Shown: piece after piece, positions 47,884 through 59,416 of the stretch
How positions within the stretch are numbered: the first letter of the stretch is position 1
Layout: each line of letters opens with the position of its first letter
Notes under the pieces: generated by a model
Seen by the model: only the letters and a program-made list of their open reading frames with translations
What the model was told of the DNA's origin: nothing
Databases searched by the model: none
NCBI RefSeq assembly: GCF_040412425.1
Contig: NC_089755.1
Coordinates: 57,520,298-57,584,297 of the forward strand
Direction: 5' to 3'
Origin: Macrobrachium rosenbergii
Taxonomy: Eukaryota; Arthropoda; Malacostraca; Decapoda; Palaemonidae
Length of the DNA stretch: 64,000 bases
Translations under genes and position numbers: made by a program

Positions 47884-48067
47884 AATACTGTCAGGGTAGT
47901 ATACTTATTCAAATAAACGTATATGGCCTTCATATTCATCATATCATAATTTGTTTTTAGATACTATTGAACTTTAACAGAATGTCTGACATAAGTTTAT
48001 ATAGAAAGGAGAAGTAAGTTTCTTCTCGGATCACGGGAAAAAATTAGAAACTGCAGAGCTGGACTGA

Positions 48068-48136
<69 letters not shown>
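47820..48136. repeat. (GA)n and (CT)n tracts
   Basis: GA tract 47820-47879 preceded by TG-rich sequence; CT tract about 48071-48136. Confidence 0.9.
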
Positions 48137-48140
<4 letters not shown>

Positions 48141-49473
48141 AATTTTGCAATCCCTATTTACTGCACCTTTCTTATTAGCCGAATCTTCCATCGACAGTAT
48201 TATAAGACAAAAAAAAATTATATAACAAAAATTAATGTAAGTTTTAAATAAAGAAAGAATCCGGAAATTGCCGTTATGGGTACGTAACGACAATAAAATT
48301 TTTTAAAAAGATATTTGAGAAAAACACTGAAATTTCAGTTATGGTTTCAGAAAGACATTGTGAATGTTGCTGTTATTGTTTTAGGGAAGAGGAAAAATAT
48401 AACTTTTATTGTTTCTGGAAAGCAGAAATATTGCTTGAGGAATAAATTGTGAATGTCTCTGTTAAGGATTCGGCTTGGTATGCTTTCACTGGTCAAATTC
48501 CTTAGCATGTTTATCAATCTATCTCTCTTTCATTATCATTCAGTTACGTTTAATGCAATATCTAGCCTCCTTCTTGTCTTGTTTTATATCAAGTGGCTTA
48601 TGAGGAATTCAGCGACGGATTTTTGAATATTGAATATAAGCCAAAAAATTTACATGTTTCTCATATGAATCCCAAAGAGTATGCAGATGGTGGATTATAT
48701 ATTTGCTTTGATGTTTGTATTTCATCCTTTCTAGAAACGAAATTTAGCTCCTGTTATCTCAAGAAAAGAATCTCGAAGTTCTGCCAGATAATCAACAAAG
48801 GTTTTTGACAATTCTTGCAGACGAACGTACGACAGACAGAGTGTAATTTAATCAGTTCTGATTGAACTTAGAGAATTTTGCAGAAAATCCCCAAGAAACA
48901 AATGTAATTTACGTCACAGAATTCTCCGAGAAATCATAATGTTCAAAATACACGCGTTACCAGACACAACTCAGTCAGCTTCATCTATCGTAGGTCAAGT
49001 TAAACCCTTCCATCTCTGAATTCAGTACAACCGACGGGAAACTGAACCAGCCCTAAGGGGATATATATATTTACCTCACAGGGTCTTGAAGGGTAATCAT
49101 TCTTCGTTCGACATTTCTCTTCCTAATACCTGTCATCCAGAATTTCCCTCTATCAAATTTTCATCGCGCCCCAGGGACACTAAGCAAACTAATCGGTAGG
49201 GAGACGTCCCAGAAGGGAGTTTAAGAGATATTCTTGTGAAGAAGAAGAGTTTCGGGCAATTTTCCATGAACGCAGTTCATTTTATTTTCGCTGTTTTTCA
49301 AACCTTTCGCTTACAGCCATTGTCTAAGATAAAAAGAGAAAAAAGCCTATATAAATAGGTGGAGGGGTACGTAGTTGGAAGATGATTGTATTCTCATCTC
49401 TTAAAACTATAAAATTCCGCCTCTTTCGACTCTGTTGTGGAGATTTCCATCTATTTTCGTGTATTAAGTGTTA

Positions 49474-49479
<6 letters not shown>

Positions 49480-49540
<61 letters not shown>
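49480..49540. repeat. (CT)n microsatellite
   Basis: About 30 CT units. Confidence 0.95.
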
Positions 49541-49546
<6 letters not shown>

Positions 49547-50094
49547 TGAGAAACCTATGCAAATTCAGGTTATTCTGTTCATTAGGATTTGATCATATGA
49601 TAAACAGACAATGAAAGGAATAGCCTACACAAATGTTTAACTGATAAAATTTCCTCCCCTTTGATGTACCTCTCTTTCTTCAGTGACCTATGACTCTGTA
49701 ACGCCAGTTGGGTAAACTAATCAATCATAAATATACTTCAAAAGAGTTCTTAGCGATACTCCTCGCGTAATTTCCATTGTCTCGGGTATATCAGAGCATC
49801 GTCGTTACAGCGAAAAAATTAAGCGAAAATTACACGGCGGGGCAAATAAAATAAGTATGAAAGAAATAATTTTCGGTATTATTCCTCGACATCAAAGCTA
49901 TTCTATGACTTCCTTTGCCGCGGACAAAATGTAGAGCGAGCGGTATGATTGGACATGGGCGAAATCTAGAGAAATGCTGAATCACGACCGGCCAAGAACG
50001 ACAGAAATATTTGACAAAATATTTGTCTACTATCGAACCCGAAATAGTTCACGTATCGGGACGCATTGCCATGTTAGGCGTAGAAGGAATGGCA

Positions 50095-50130
<36 letters not shown>

Positions 50131-50313
50131 GTGACGAAAGGTATGGTCAGGTAGATGAGGGAAAGAATGGTCGAAGCGGAGGGCACCGGAGACCCAAAAT
50201 AAAAAGGAAAAACAAAAAGAGGGAAAAAAGGTGGAGTCAGGTCAAGTAGTGGCGTAGAGGGAGGGGCTTAGATGTAGACCGAGATGGTCTTTCCAAGGTG
50301 AAATGGGTGCGTG

Positions 50314-50321
50314 TATATATA
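50314..50321 (+). promoter_or_regulatory. TATA box of gene 3
   Basis: TATATATA lies 57 nt before the ATG. It sits in a proximal block shared with genes 4 and 5: 'AAGGTGAAATGG' just upstream, a G-rich stretch about 60 nt further upstream, and TCACA about 29 nt downstream (50343) as the likely initiator. Confidence 0.75.
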
Positions 50322-50370
50322 CCAGGCGATTATGCTTCATAGTCACATTCATTCCTCTCTCGCTGACACC

Positions 50371-50814
50371 ATGAAGCTTCTGGTGAGATGGAGTCTCTTT
50401 CGTTGATCTTGATCGTTGATTGATCTGTTTCTAGAACTCATAATATACTTTGTAGTTGCACTCATCAACCTTAGTCGAGTGACAGTTAAAGTATAGTTCA
50501 TAGGTCTGCATAGTAATAAGGTCGAAGTCAGCAATCGACTCACAAGTGGTTCTGTATTACTTCCTGCAAAACTGATCAAGATCAGACAGGCATCTCATTT
50601 CGATCTGGTCACATAAACTCTTAAAGTAAATTCATAATCTTAATTTTGTCAGGATTTTCGACGGAAGACGATTGAAGACAGAATAAGAAATCTAAAATGT
50701 TTCAAGTCGAATATTGTAGTAAAATTTTCTAGGCATGGCTTTACCTGCATGCAGAGAGTATAGTTTCTTTTCTTAATGTCGCTCTTGCTTCATAGCTAAA
50801 ATATATTCATGTTA

Positions 50815-50909
<95 letters not shown>

Positions 50910-52436
50910 TTACTGGACCTTCTATAAACTCCCATTACATTACAGGTCCTGGCCTGTGCCCTCCTAGCTGCTGAGGCAGCCAAGCTGCAGAGCTACAATG
51001 TACCACATCCTGGTCCAGCTGGAGTACCCTTTCCCACATCATCTGGCCTACAACCATCTGTACTGACTGCTTCTGCAGGTTCTCATCAGCATGACTTCCT
51101 AGCCTCTGGAGGACAAGTCCACGGGCACTCTGGACCCTCCTTTGCTGGTTCAGGGCAGCAAATAGCACTTGCATCCTCTGGTCACCTCCATCAAGCTGGA
51201 TCTGGTATTTCCAGAGGTGTATCTACATCAGGGCTATCTGGAGGCTTTTCGTCTCAGACTGGCATCGACGTCCTCCATGAAAGCTGCCCTGAGGGACAAG
51301 TTCGTCACGTTGATGGAACATGCGTAACTCCTGAAATAACGAGAAAAGTATTTGCTTATAGTGCTCCTGCGCAAGAACCCAGAGCCCCACTGCCTCCAGT
51401 AAATATCCCTCTGCCCAAAGTAGAGCACAATATTGTCTTCATCCATACCCCAGAGGATCTTGATGAACCAGAACCCATCATCATTCCACCACCCCAGAAG
51501 AAGAACGTCATCTATGTACTCAACAAGGAATCTGAGATTGAAGGACCTAGAGTCATTGAGGTACCAGCACCTGAAGACAAGAACCCAGAAGTTTACTTTG
51601 TGAACTACGGCGATGGAGAGACCCCAAATCTCCCTGATGGAATTGACTTCGAAACTGCCCTGAACTCTGCCATCCACGCAGAAGGTCAGGTCATTGGTGG
51701 TAGCTCTGGTGTCGCATCATTTGGCGGATCATCCTCTGGACTAGGCATTGGGGCAGCTGGTCCAAGCAGCAGTGGCTTCAGACTTGTCACTGGATCTGAT
51801 GACAGCGATGAAGTTCTTCTTTCAGGTCACGGAGGAGCAGCTACATTTGGAGGAGCAGCTTCATTTGGAGGAGCATCTTCATTAGGAGGAGCATCTCTAT
51901 CAGGAGGAGCTGGTACATTTGGAGGAGCAGGTACATTTGGAGGAGCAGCTCCATTAGGAGGAGCAGCTTCATTTGGAGGAGCATCTTCATTAGGAGGAGG
52001 ATCTCTATCAGGAGGAGCAGGTACATTTGGAGGAGCAGCTCCATTTGGAGGAGCAGCTTCATTTGGAGGAGCATCTTCATTAGGAGGAGCATCTCTGTCA
52101 GGAGGAGCAGCTACATTTGGAGGAGCAGCTTCATTTGGAAGAGCAGCTCCATTAGGAGGAGCAGCTCTATCAGGAGGAGCAGGTTCATTAGGAGGAGCAG
52201 CTCCATTAAGAGGAGCAGCTTTATCAGGAGGAGCAGGTCTATCAGGAGGAGCAGCTGCATTAGGAGGAGCAACCTCATTTGGAGTGAGCTCTGGTGCTTC
52301 ACACAACTTTGTAAAAAATGATCGTTTTGCAGGCGGATTCAGTAGTGGTGTTACTGGTCCCTCAGTAGTAGCTGCAGTCCAGGCTCCAGCAAGCAACTTT
52401 GGTGTCGCTCCGCAACGTCTTTATTCTGCTCCCTAA
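50371..52436 (+). CDS. Tweedle/DUF243-like cuticle protein, gene 3 (500 aa)
   Basis: Join of exon 1 (50371-50382, MKLL, donor GTGAGA) and exon 2 (50946-52436, acceptor TTACAG), phase 0. I checked exon 2 codon by codon and it is fully open. It has no ATG/GTG/TTG before 51600, so start-codon-based callers miss its first 218 codons. The signal peptide is about residues 1-16 ([16 protein letters not shown]). The arm is Ser/Gly/His-rich. Cys118 and Cys130 form CPEGQVRHVDGTC. Tweedle blocks follow: RKVFAYSAP, HNIVFIHTP, NVIYVLNKE and PEVYFVNYGDG (about 218-228), then IDFETALNSAIHAEGQVIGG. Residues 300-449 are 25 hexapeptides GGA(A/S/G)xx. It ends APQRLYSAP. Family knowledge points to a secreted structural cuticle protein. 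Gene 3 is the long-repeat member of the recent gene 3-5 array. Confidence 0.9.
50383..50945 (+). other. Intron 1 of gene 3 (563 nt)
   Basis: Its start GTGAGATGGAGTCT and acceptor region 'AAACTCCCATTACATTACAG' match the gene 4 and 5 introns. It carries a (TA)n tract at about 50819-50907, ending 38 nt before the splice acceptor. Confidence 0.85.
51831..52280 (+). repeat. 18-bp coding repeat, 25 units (gene 3 tail)
   Basis: Twenty-five consecutive 18-nt units based on GGAGGAGCAGCTTCATTT encode GGAASF-type hexapeptides. A five-unit order (GGAASF, GGASSL, GGxSLS, GGAGTF or GGAATF, ...) recurs, indicating expansion in blocks. Exceptions are one GR and one RG unit. Confidence 0.93.
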
Positions 52437-52529
52437 TCACTTCGACCCCCGAGCCGATATGGACCGTCCGAATCGATATTTAATTGTCTTTCGTTATTTA
52501 CTCGTCTAATCAACTGTTTATGACCGTTG

Positions 52530-52535
52530 AATAAA
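52530..52535 (+). promoter_or_regulatory. Poly(A) signal of gene 3
   Basis: AATAAA 94 nt after the stop codon, at the same relative position as in genes 4 and 5. Confidence 0.8.
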
Positions 52536-53675
52536 TTATACATTAAATACTAGTTTCTATCAGACCTGATTTCTTATTTGGTATTTTATAGACTTTTAGA
52601 GTACAAAGCATCTGTCGGTATACTTTGTACAATGTGAGCTGTATGCAGCTTCCCACCAGCTGTCCAGCTTCTTGAATTGTGCCTTTTTCCAGTTTTGGCA
52701 ATTCATTTCAGAAAAGACTATAAGCTCAAATCTGCAGATCTGGAAATGCTCAAATTTGATTGGTTCAGCTACTTCATGGTAATTATAATATTAATGATAA
52801 TTAATAATAATAATAGTAGCAGCTCAGCTTACCAGTTGCTTTGGTGGTCTGGCTTTTTGATAAGTAAGAGTGTAACACAGACTCTATATCATACCCTGCA
52901 CTTCAATATTTCCCAGTTATCTTACAGCTAACAGGAATTCCACAGAGTTGCTAATCTAAGCCTAACTTAAACTTTACATTTCACATTCAATTTAAGAGAT
53001 TTATCTAAGAATATTTTATATCCAAAATGGTAGGAGAGCAAAAAATAGTTAATATTATGTAAGGTGATAAGTACAGAAACCCGCTAAGTTTAACTCCGTC
53101 ATAGAGGATAAAGAAAATGCATTGTTATCGCAAGTAATAAGTTAATCCCAGTTATCCTGAGGACCTTAAAGATTTGATAATACAGAGTGGAAGTTATATT
53201 ATTTCAGTTCGATTTAGAACTAATGCAAAAAATTATTTGATTTGGCCTACTGATTTAATGTCAAAATGATGAGTGCTCTTTCTGACACTTACCAGGTGGC
53301 TTTCGGGCCTCATTGTGACTTATTACCTCTCGTACTAGGCTGCTAAAGTGTGTTGCCGGTTCTACTAACGCTTGGTGTTTGACGGGGTAGGAATGCTGTA
53401 GGTTATGGTCAACCTTTCTCTTATATCCGGTTTTGGGGTGATCATGATCTTACAAAATGTTAAGGATGAGTTTGAACTTGGTTTTTATGTAATGAAATGA
53501 GGTTAGATTTGATTCTAGATTTTACTTACAGTTTTTAGAGCAAATTTCGACCATTTTTATATGTTAAAAATGAAGCAGAATTCATTTTCCTATAGAATAT
53601 ACTTGAAAGCTTCGATAAAAAGCACGCAATCTTTTAAATATTTTGAGGGGGAATACAAAGTTAGAAAATTATAAA

Positions 53676-53677
<2 letters not shown>

Positions 53678-53743
<66 letters not shown>
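53678..53743. repeat. (GA)n microsatellite
   Basis: About 33 GA units, at the homologous position to the tract at 59346-59413. Confidence 0.95.
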
Positions 53744-53745
<2 letters not shown>

Positions 53746-54519
53746 TTTTCTCTTAACAATGTTGAACGGTATTTGAACGTTAGCAGATGAACTGGCGACA
53801 ACTTCGTAGAAGAAAGGAGAGTAACAATGATAAACAGGACAGGAAGAAGTTGGTAATTTCAAGTGGGAATATGACCTAAAGCAAAGATACCGAAAGAGAA
53901 TACAAGAATGTCACATAAAGGTACGCGTTCATTTCGTCCGGAAAATCTTTGACAGAATTCCCCTCTGACGCGAAGTCGATATTGGTATTTCCTTTACAAC
54001 GAACGTTTTGCAAGTTGCCGGAGGAAAAGGCAGTTAGTTGCCTGTTAATCTTCATGGGGCGAGGATGTGATTATAATTGACTGACGCTTTCTCGTCTCTT
54101 TTATCTTGACAGGCTTTCAGTAACTGATGGTGTTCGTTGTGGAATGAAATGAACTTTTGTGAGGTACTACTTTTAACTTTCATTAATCGTAGACAGGTAG
54201 TTGTCGTATTTTTATCTCCGGTGAAAATGAGAGTAACGTGAGATGCGGATAATTGTGTTTAAACAAAGGATCTTATAACTAATGGCTACTGTTATTCCTG
54301 TTCATTTTGTAATTCATGCTGTTATCACTAACATCATAGTTATTGTTCTTGATATTGTCCTATCCAGCAGGAGCAGAAACATCTCAAAATCAACCTTGAC
54401 AGTGATAACGGTACTTACATTCTCTGTTTATAAACCATAAATAAAAAAAAGGTCGTGTTCATTTTGCAAGACACCTATATCACCTGTTTTTCCCCCCTTT
54501 GTAAAATATCATGAAACTA

Positions 54520-54600
54520 AAGCTTTTGCCAACTTGATCGGTTGGCCTCTTCAGCCTGAATCCAGGCTGATAGGCCAACTGATCAAGTTGGCGAAAGCTT
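54520..54600. repeat. 81-bp imperfect palindrome
   Basis: It starts AAGCTTTTGCCAACTTGATC and ends GATCAAGTTGGCGAAAGCTT. Inner arms GTTGGCC/GGCCAAC and CAGCCTG/CAGGCTG also pair, leaving a very small loop. It lies in the ~700-bp segment absent from the gene 4-5 spacer. Confidence 0.9.
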
Positions 54601-55313
54601 CCTGTATATAGCAATATACTTCATACATACTACTGCGGACTTTATTTTTCCATTTAATATCACGAGAAAGTGTTGATATCAAATAAAATTGCCATGAAAT
54701 GATTTGCTTTCTGCTTTTCCTTCTGCCCCTCGCTCAGGGAGAGTTACTCGAGACTGTGTGAAAACAGGTCATTTGCTTTCCCTTTGATTAATAATTAGTT
54801 ATTTCTCTTGCTCATTCAAACTGTCACTTGCGGAATGTTAGTTCCAGAAACATCCAAGTTTTTTTTTTTTCTACGAATCAGAGTTTACACATTCCTCATA
54901 TTTCCTTGGCATGAAAACAGGTTTACATACAGCTGACACGGGTAAGAGTTAAAAAAAATATATATAATAATAATAACTCCCGTTTCCTCGACACGAGACA
55001 AAGTTCAGGTTCAGCAGACACGAAGGCAAATTCAGGAAAAACACCTCTAAATTCTATTAGAAGTCGACAGCATCCGGAAAACCTAACATTTCTTCAGTAC
55101 GACGCGAAGTTCACAAAACCTCTCATTTCCTCTGGAAGGGGATGTTTAAAAAAATCTAATTTTCCTTCGACACGAGTCGAGGTTTTACTCTTTCTGGATG
55201 CAAGGGAATATTCTCAGAAAAATAAAAATCTGTCTCTTGCGGTTTGGTGAAGTTCAGGGGGAATTGTCTTGTTTCTTTGACACGGGGTAAACTCCTGTAG
55301 AGTAACTCGTATT

Positions 55314-55619
55314 GAATTGAATATAGAATTTAGGCCAAAGGCCAAGCACTGGGACCTATGAGGTCATTCGGCTCTGAAACGGAAATTGACAGTAAAGGGT
55401 TTGACTGTAACACGAGGAAAACCTCGCAGTTGCACCATGAATTAATTGTTTGGAGAGGGTGGAAAGTAAGATGGAAGAAAGAGAGTATGAAAGGAGGTAC
55501 AGTAAAAGGAACGAAGGGGGTTTCAGCTAGGGGCCGAAGGCACGCTGTAAAGAACCTTAAGCAATGCCTTCAGTGCACCGCATGAAGTGCGCTGACGGCA
55601 CCAACGTCCTACTGGGAGA
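55314..55619 (-). mobile_element. Decapod retroposon with 10-bp target-site duplication
   Basis: Reverse-oriented full-length-looking copy (~306 bp) with 'GCACTGGGACCTATGAGGTC' at about 55347-55366. It is flanked by AACTCGTATT at 55304-55313 and 55620-55629. The homologous gene 4-5 spacer passes directly from the left to the right flank (near 60360) with no element, which marks an insertion after the spacer duplication or its absence in the parental copy. Confidence 0.88.
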
Positions 55620-56270
55620 AACTCGTATTACAAATTACAAAGAACCCCATGGTTGCAAAAGTAGTTTCCAGGTCTGTTTTATAATGATAAATTGTTCCAT
55701 ATAGCCTCATAAAAGAAGGTAAACGAGGGTGTTGGCACGAAGAGTTTAAAGCAATAAAAGATGACCAGTTAAACTCTAAAATCGGGACTGGAATATATTC
55801 GTAAAATGAGCAAAAATATATAGAAAAAAGATAGACTGGAATGCGTTTCTCTTTTAGTTTATGCCTAATGCGACCACTTTTGATTGCTGTTTAACGAAGG
55901 CAAATGATTATGGATTATTTTAACGGTCTGTAGCCTACCCCTGAGAACGTGACGATCAATATCTTTCTATATTATAAACCATCCCTCTGAATGTCTCATA
56001 TAATTCACAATCAAACATTTATTCCCAATTTACTTAATATACAACATAAAACCAAAGAACCATAATAATGAATATTGTCAAATGAAAAGCTTGTGAAAAA
56101 CTGCTGATGAAAACCTGAATTCATCATCTTACGTAGTGTTTCCCCAAGATCGAAAAATAAAAAAAGATCAAGAAAAGAGGAAAAGTGGAATTAGGTAACG
56201 AAGTTGGAGGAAAGAGTGGGTGGGGTAAGATAGAGACCAAGATGGCGTTGGAAGGTGAAATGGATCAGTG

Positions 56271-56278
56271 TATATAAA
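56271..56278 (+). promoter_or_regulatory. TATA box of gene 4
   Basis: TATATAAA lies 61 nt before the ATG. 'GAAGGTGAAATGGA' lies just upstream and TCACAC at 56300, about 29 nt downstream, is a likely initiator. Confidence 0.75.
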
Positions 56279-56331
56279 GCAGGTGATTATGCTCAGCTAT
56301 CACACTCATTCCTTCCTCTCCTGCTGACACC

Positions 56332-56799
56332 ATGAAGCTTCTGGTGAGATGGAATCTCGTTCGTTGATCTTGGTCCTAGATTAAATCTGTTTTTGGATCC
56401 CGTAATACACTTCTTCTTTGCAGCCGTCCTCATCAATCGTAGCTGAATGACTGCTAAAGTGTAGTTTCTAAGTGTGCATGTCTATGAGGGTCTAAGTCAC
56501 TGAGGGATGTATATCCTTTAATAAAAGATATACATCCCTGAATGACTTAGGATATCCAAAAAAACCCTTGAACAACAATGTCGTTGTTGTGGGAACCGAT
56601 CAGTATGCAAATATTTTGCTCTGGTCACACATAGGTTTAGAGAAAAGTCATTGTCTTTATTTTAGGAGAATTTAAGCGAACTAGAGATCGATTTAAAATA
56701 AAAGAGAAATAAATGCTACAAGTCAAATATGAAAAATTGTTTAAGCAGGGTTTAGCTTGTAAGGAAAAAATATTGTTTATGTTTGTGATATATATATAC

Positions 56800-56890
<91 letters not shown>

Positions 56891-58152
56891 TATATATATA
56901 TAAGAGAGAGTGAGAGAGAGAGATGTAGATATATTATATTACCGTAAATCATAATTTAACTGTAGCACTCTAAACTCCCAATGCATTGTAGGTCCTGACC
57001 TGTGTCCTCCTAGCTGCTGAGGCAGCCAAGCTGCAGGGCTACGATGTACCACGTCCTGGTCCACCTGGAGTACCCTTTCCCACATCATCTGGCTTACAAT
57101 CATCTGCACTGACTGCTTCTGCAGGTTCTCATCAGCATGACTTCCTGACCTCTGGGGGACAAGTCCACGGGCACTCTGGATCCTCCTTTGATGGTCCAGG
57201 GCAGCAAATAGCACTGGGATCCTCTGGTCACTTCCACCCCTCTGGATCTGGTCACTTATCTGTCAGCGGAGGTGTATCTACATCAGGGCTATCTGGAGGC
57301 TTTTCGTCTCAGACTGGCTTCGGCGTCCTCCATGACAGCTGCCCTGAGGGACAAGCTCGTCATGTTGATGGAACGTGCGTAACTCCTGAAGTAAGACGAA
57401 GAGTATTTGCTTATACTGCTCCTGCACAAGGCCCCAGAGCCCCACTGCCTCCAGTAAATATCCCTTTGCCCAAAGAAGAGCACGACATTGTCTTCATCCG
57501 TACCCCAGAGGACAGTGACGAACAAGAACCCATCATCATTCCACCACCCAAGAAGAAGAACATCATCTACGTACTCAACAAGGAATCTGACGCTGAAGGA
57601 CCTAAAGTCATTGAGGTACCAGCACCTGAAGCCAAGAACCCAGAAGTTTACTTTGTGAACTACGCCGATGGAGAGACCCCAACTCTCCCTGATGGAATTG
57701 ACTTCGAAACTGCCCTGAACTCTGCCATCCACGCAGAAGGTCAGGTCATCGGTGGAAGCTCTGGTTTAGCATCATTTGGCGGATCAGCCTCTGGACTAGG
57801 CATTGGGGCAGCTGGTCCAGGCAGCGGTGGCTTCGGACTTGTCGCTGGATCTGGTGACAGTGGTGAAGCTCTTCTTTCAGGTCACGGAGGAGCAGCTACA
57901 TTTGGAGGAGCATCTTCGTTTGGAGGAGCAAGTACATTTGGAGGAGCAGCTACATTTGGAGGAGCACCTTCATTTGGAGGAGCACCTTCATTTGGAGGAG
58001 CAGGTTCATCTGGAGTGAGCTCTGACGGCTTTGCAGGCGGATTCAGTGGTGGCATTGTTGGTGCTGGTGGTGTTGCTGATTCTTCAGCAGCCGTATTCCG
58101 GCCAACAGGCAGCGTTGGCGCCGCTCCTCAGCGTCTCTATTCTGCTCCCTAA
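56332..58152 (+). CDS. Tweedle/DUF243-like cuticle protein, gene 4 (390 aa)
   Basis: Join of exon 1 (56332-56343, MKLL, donor GTGAGA) and exon 2 (56992-58152, acceptor TTGTAG), phase 0. Exon 2 is open throughout by manual translation, with no ATG/GTG/TTG before 57466. The signal peptide is MKLLVLTCVLLAAEAA. Cys121 and Cys133 form CPEGQARHVDGTC. Tweedle blocks follow: RRVFAYTAP, HDIVFIRTP, NIIYVLNKE and PEVYFVNYADG, then IDFETALNSAIHAEGQVIGG. The tail has seven GGAxxF-type hexapeptides (residues 303-344) against 25 in gene 3, followed by a Gly/Ser-rich end and APQRLYSAP. It is near-identical to genes 3 and 5 through the domain, so it is a recent tandem duplicate with the same likely role in cuticle. 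It has no apparent lesion. Confidence 0.9.
56344..56991 (+). other. Intron 1 of gene 4 (648 nt)
   Basis: Homologous to the gene 3 and 5 introns at both ends. It contains a private inverted repeat (56492-56550), a (TA)n tract at about 56789-56901 and a short GA tract just after it. Confidence 0.85.
56492..56550. repeat. Inverted repeat, 24-nt arms
   Basis: Left arm CTAAGTCACTGAGGGATGTA plus TATC and its reverse complement on the right differ at two positions around an 11-nt loop. The introns of genes 3 and 5 have the related left side (AAGTCA.. / TAAGTCACTGATCGACATAT) but no right arm. Confidence 0.9.
57886..58011 (+). repeat. 18-bp coding repeat, seven units (gene 4 tail)
   Basis: Seven 18-nt units encode GGAATF, GGASSF, GGASTF, GGAATF, GGAPSF, GGAPSF and GGAGSS, in the same position as the 25-unit array of gene 3. 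Confidence 0.93.
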
Positions 58153-58245
58153 CCACTTCGACTCCTAAACCGAAAAGGACCGCCCGGATCGATATGTAGT
58201 TGTCTTTCATAATTTGCTTGACTAATTAACTATTTATGACTGCTA

Positions 58246-58251
58246 AATAAA
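58246..58251 (+). promoter_or_regulatory. Poly(A) signal of gene 4
   Basis: AATAAA 94 nt after the stop codon, the same distance as in gene 3. Confidence 0.8.
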
Positions 58252-58259
58252 CTATTCAA

Positions 58260-58517
58260 TATAAATACATTTTATTTTTTATTAAATTCTCCTATTATGT
58301 GTTTACTAGTTTCTCTTAGATTTGACTTCTTATAGCTAGTTCAGAGACTTTTAGAGTGCAAAGCATTTGTCAGTACACTTTATGTAGTGGCAGCTTCCCA
58401 CCAGCTGTCCAACTTCTTGAACTGTACTATTTTCCAGGTTTTACAATTCATTTCATAGAAGACTTTCAGGTCAGCTCTAAAGGTCTAAGATTGCACTAAT
58501 TTAATTAGTTCAACTAC

Positions 58518-58574
<57 letters not shown>

Positions 58575-59342
58575 GTAATTTCATACAGTTCCTAACCTAC
58601 ACCAAATTGTTCTTTACACTTGTCATTAAATTTAAGAGACTTATTTAAGAGTATATCACTTAAAATGGTATAAAAGAAAAAAAATATTCTTGATTATGTA
58701 GCTGGTAAGTACAGAAATCCGATAAGTTGAGGGCCTTCATAGAGTTTGCTTAGATAATACATTGATAACTATCTGTAAATTTCACCAGACACACAAATAA
58801 TTAATTGATCATCAATCTTGATTAATGTGCCAGTCACAATTATCCTGAAAACATGAAAGTTTGGATAATACAAAATAAAAGCCACAAAATTTGAGTTTAG
58901 TTTCGCACTGATGTGAAAAATGATCTGATTCGTCTGCTGGTCTAAAATCAAATATGGCAAGTGCTCCTTCTTACACGTACCAGTTGTCTTTCGGGCCTCA
59001 TTATGACTCATTGCCGCGTATACCAGAATGATAAAGCTTGTTGCTAGTTTGAGTAACTTTTGGTATTTGACCGGGTAGGAGCACATTAGCTTCACGCTTA
59101 ATCTTTTTCCTATATCCGGTTGTGAAGAGAGCATGAGCATATGTAATGAGATAGTTTTTAGACAATAAAATGAGGCCAAGTTTTATTTTAGATTTAACTT
59201 ATAGATTTTTTAGACCGTATTTTGTGCATTTTTGTATGGTCAGAGTGAAGCAGAATTCAGTTTCCTTGGACGCTTCTATGGAAAACATGAAATCTTTTGA
59301 ATTATTTGACAGGGATTGCAAGTTCAGACAATAATAAAACAG

Positions 59343-59416
<74 letters not shown>

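Larger units (their letters stand above)
52540..56270. repeat. Gene 3-4 spacer, segmentally duplicated with the gene 4-5 spacer
   Basis: No gene seen. Blocks match 58.26-61.0 kb in order: 'CTTCCCACCAGCTGTCCA' (about 52648 / 58392 / 63390 in variant form), 'GGCTTTCGGGCCTCATT' versus 'TGTCTTTCGGGCCTCATT' (about 53300 / 58988), a GA tract (53678-53743 / 59346-59413), 'TTTTGCAAGTTGCC' (about 54008 / 59716) and 'CATGGTTGCA' (about 55650 / 60368). The 54.27-54.97 kb segment with a long hairpin and the retroposon at 55.3 kb lack a counterpart in the gene 4-5 spacer. Confidence 0.75.

Noticed and set aside
51827..52396. 189-codon Ala/Pro-rich minus-strand frame
   Set aside because: Antisense shadow of the gene 3 hexapeptide repeats.
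51600..52436. GTG at 51600 (and 57466 TTG, 62430 GTG) as translation starts
   Set aside because: The frames are open far upstream to clear 3' splice sites, and these codons lie inside or just before conserved Tweedle blocks; the true starts are the ATGs of the 12-nt first exons.
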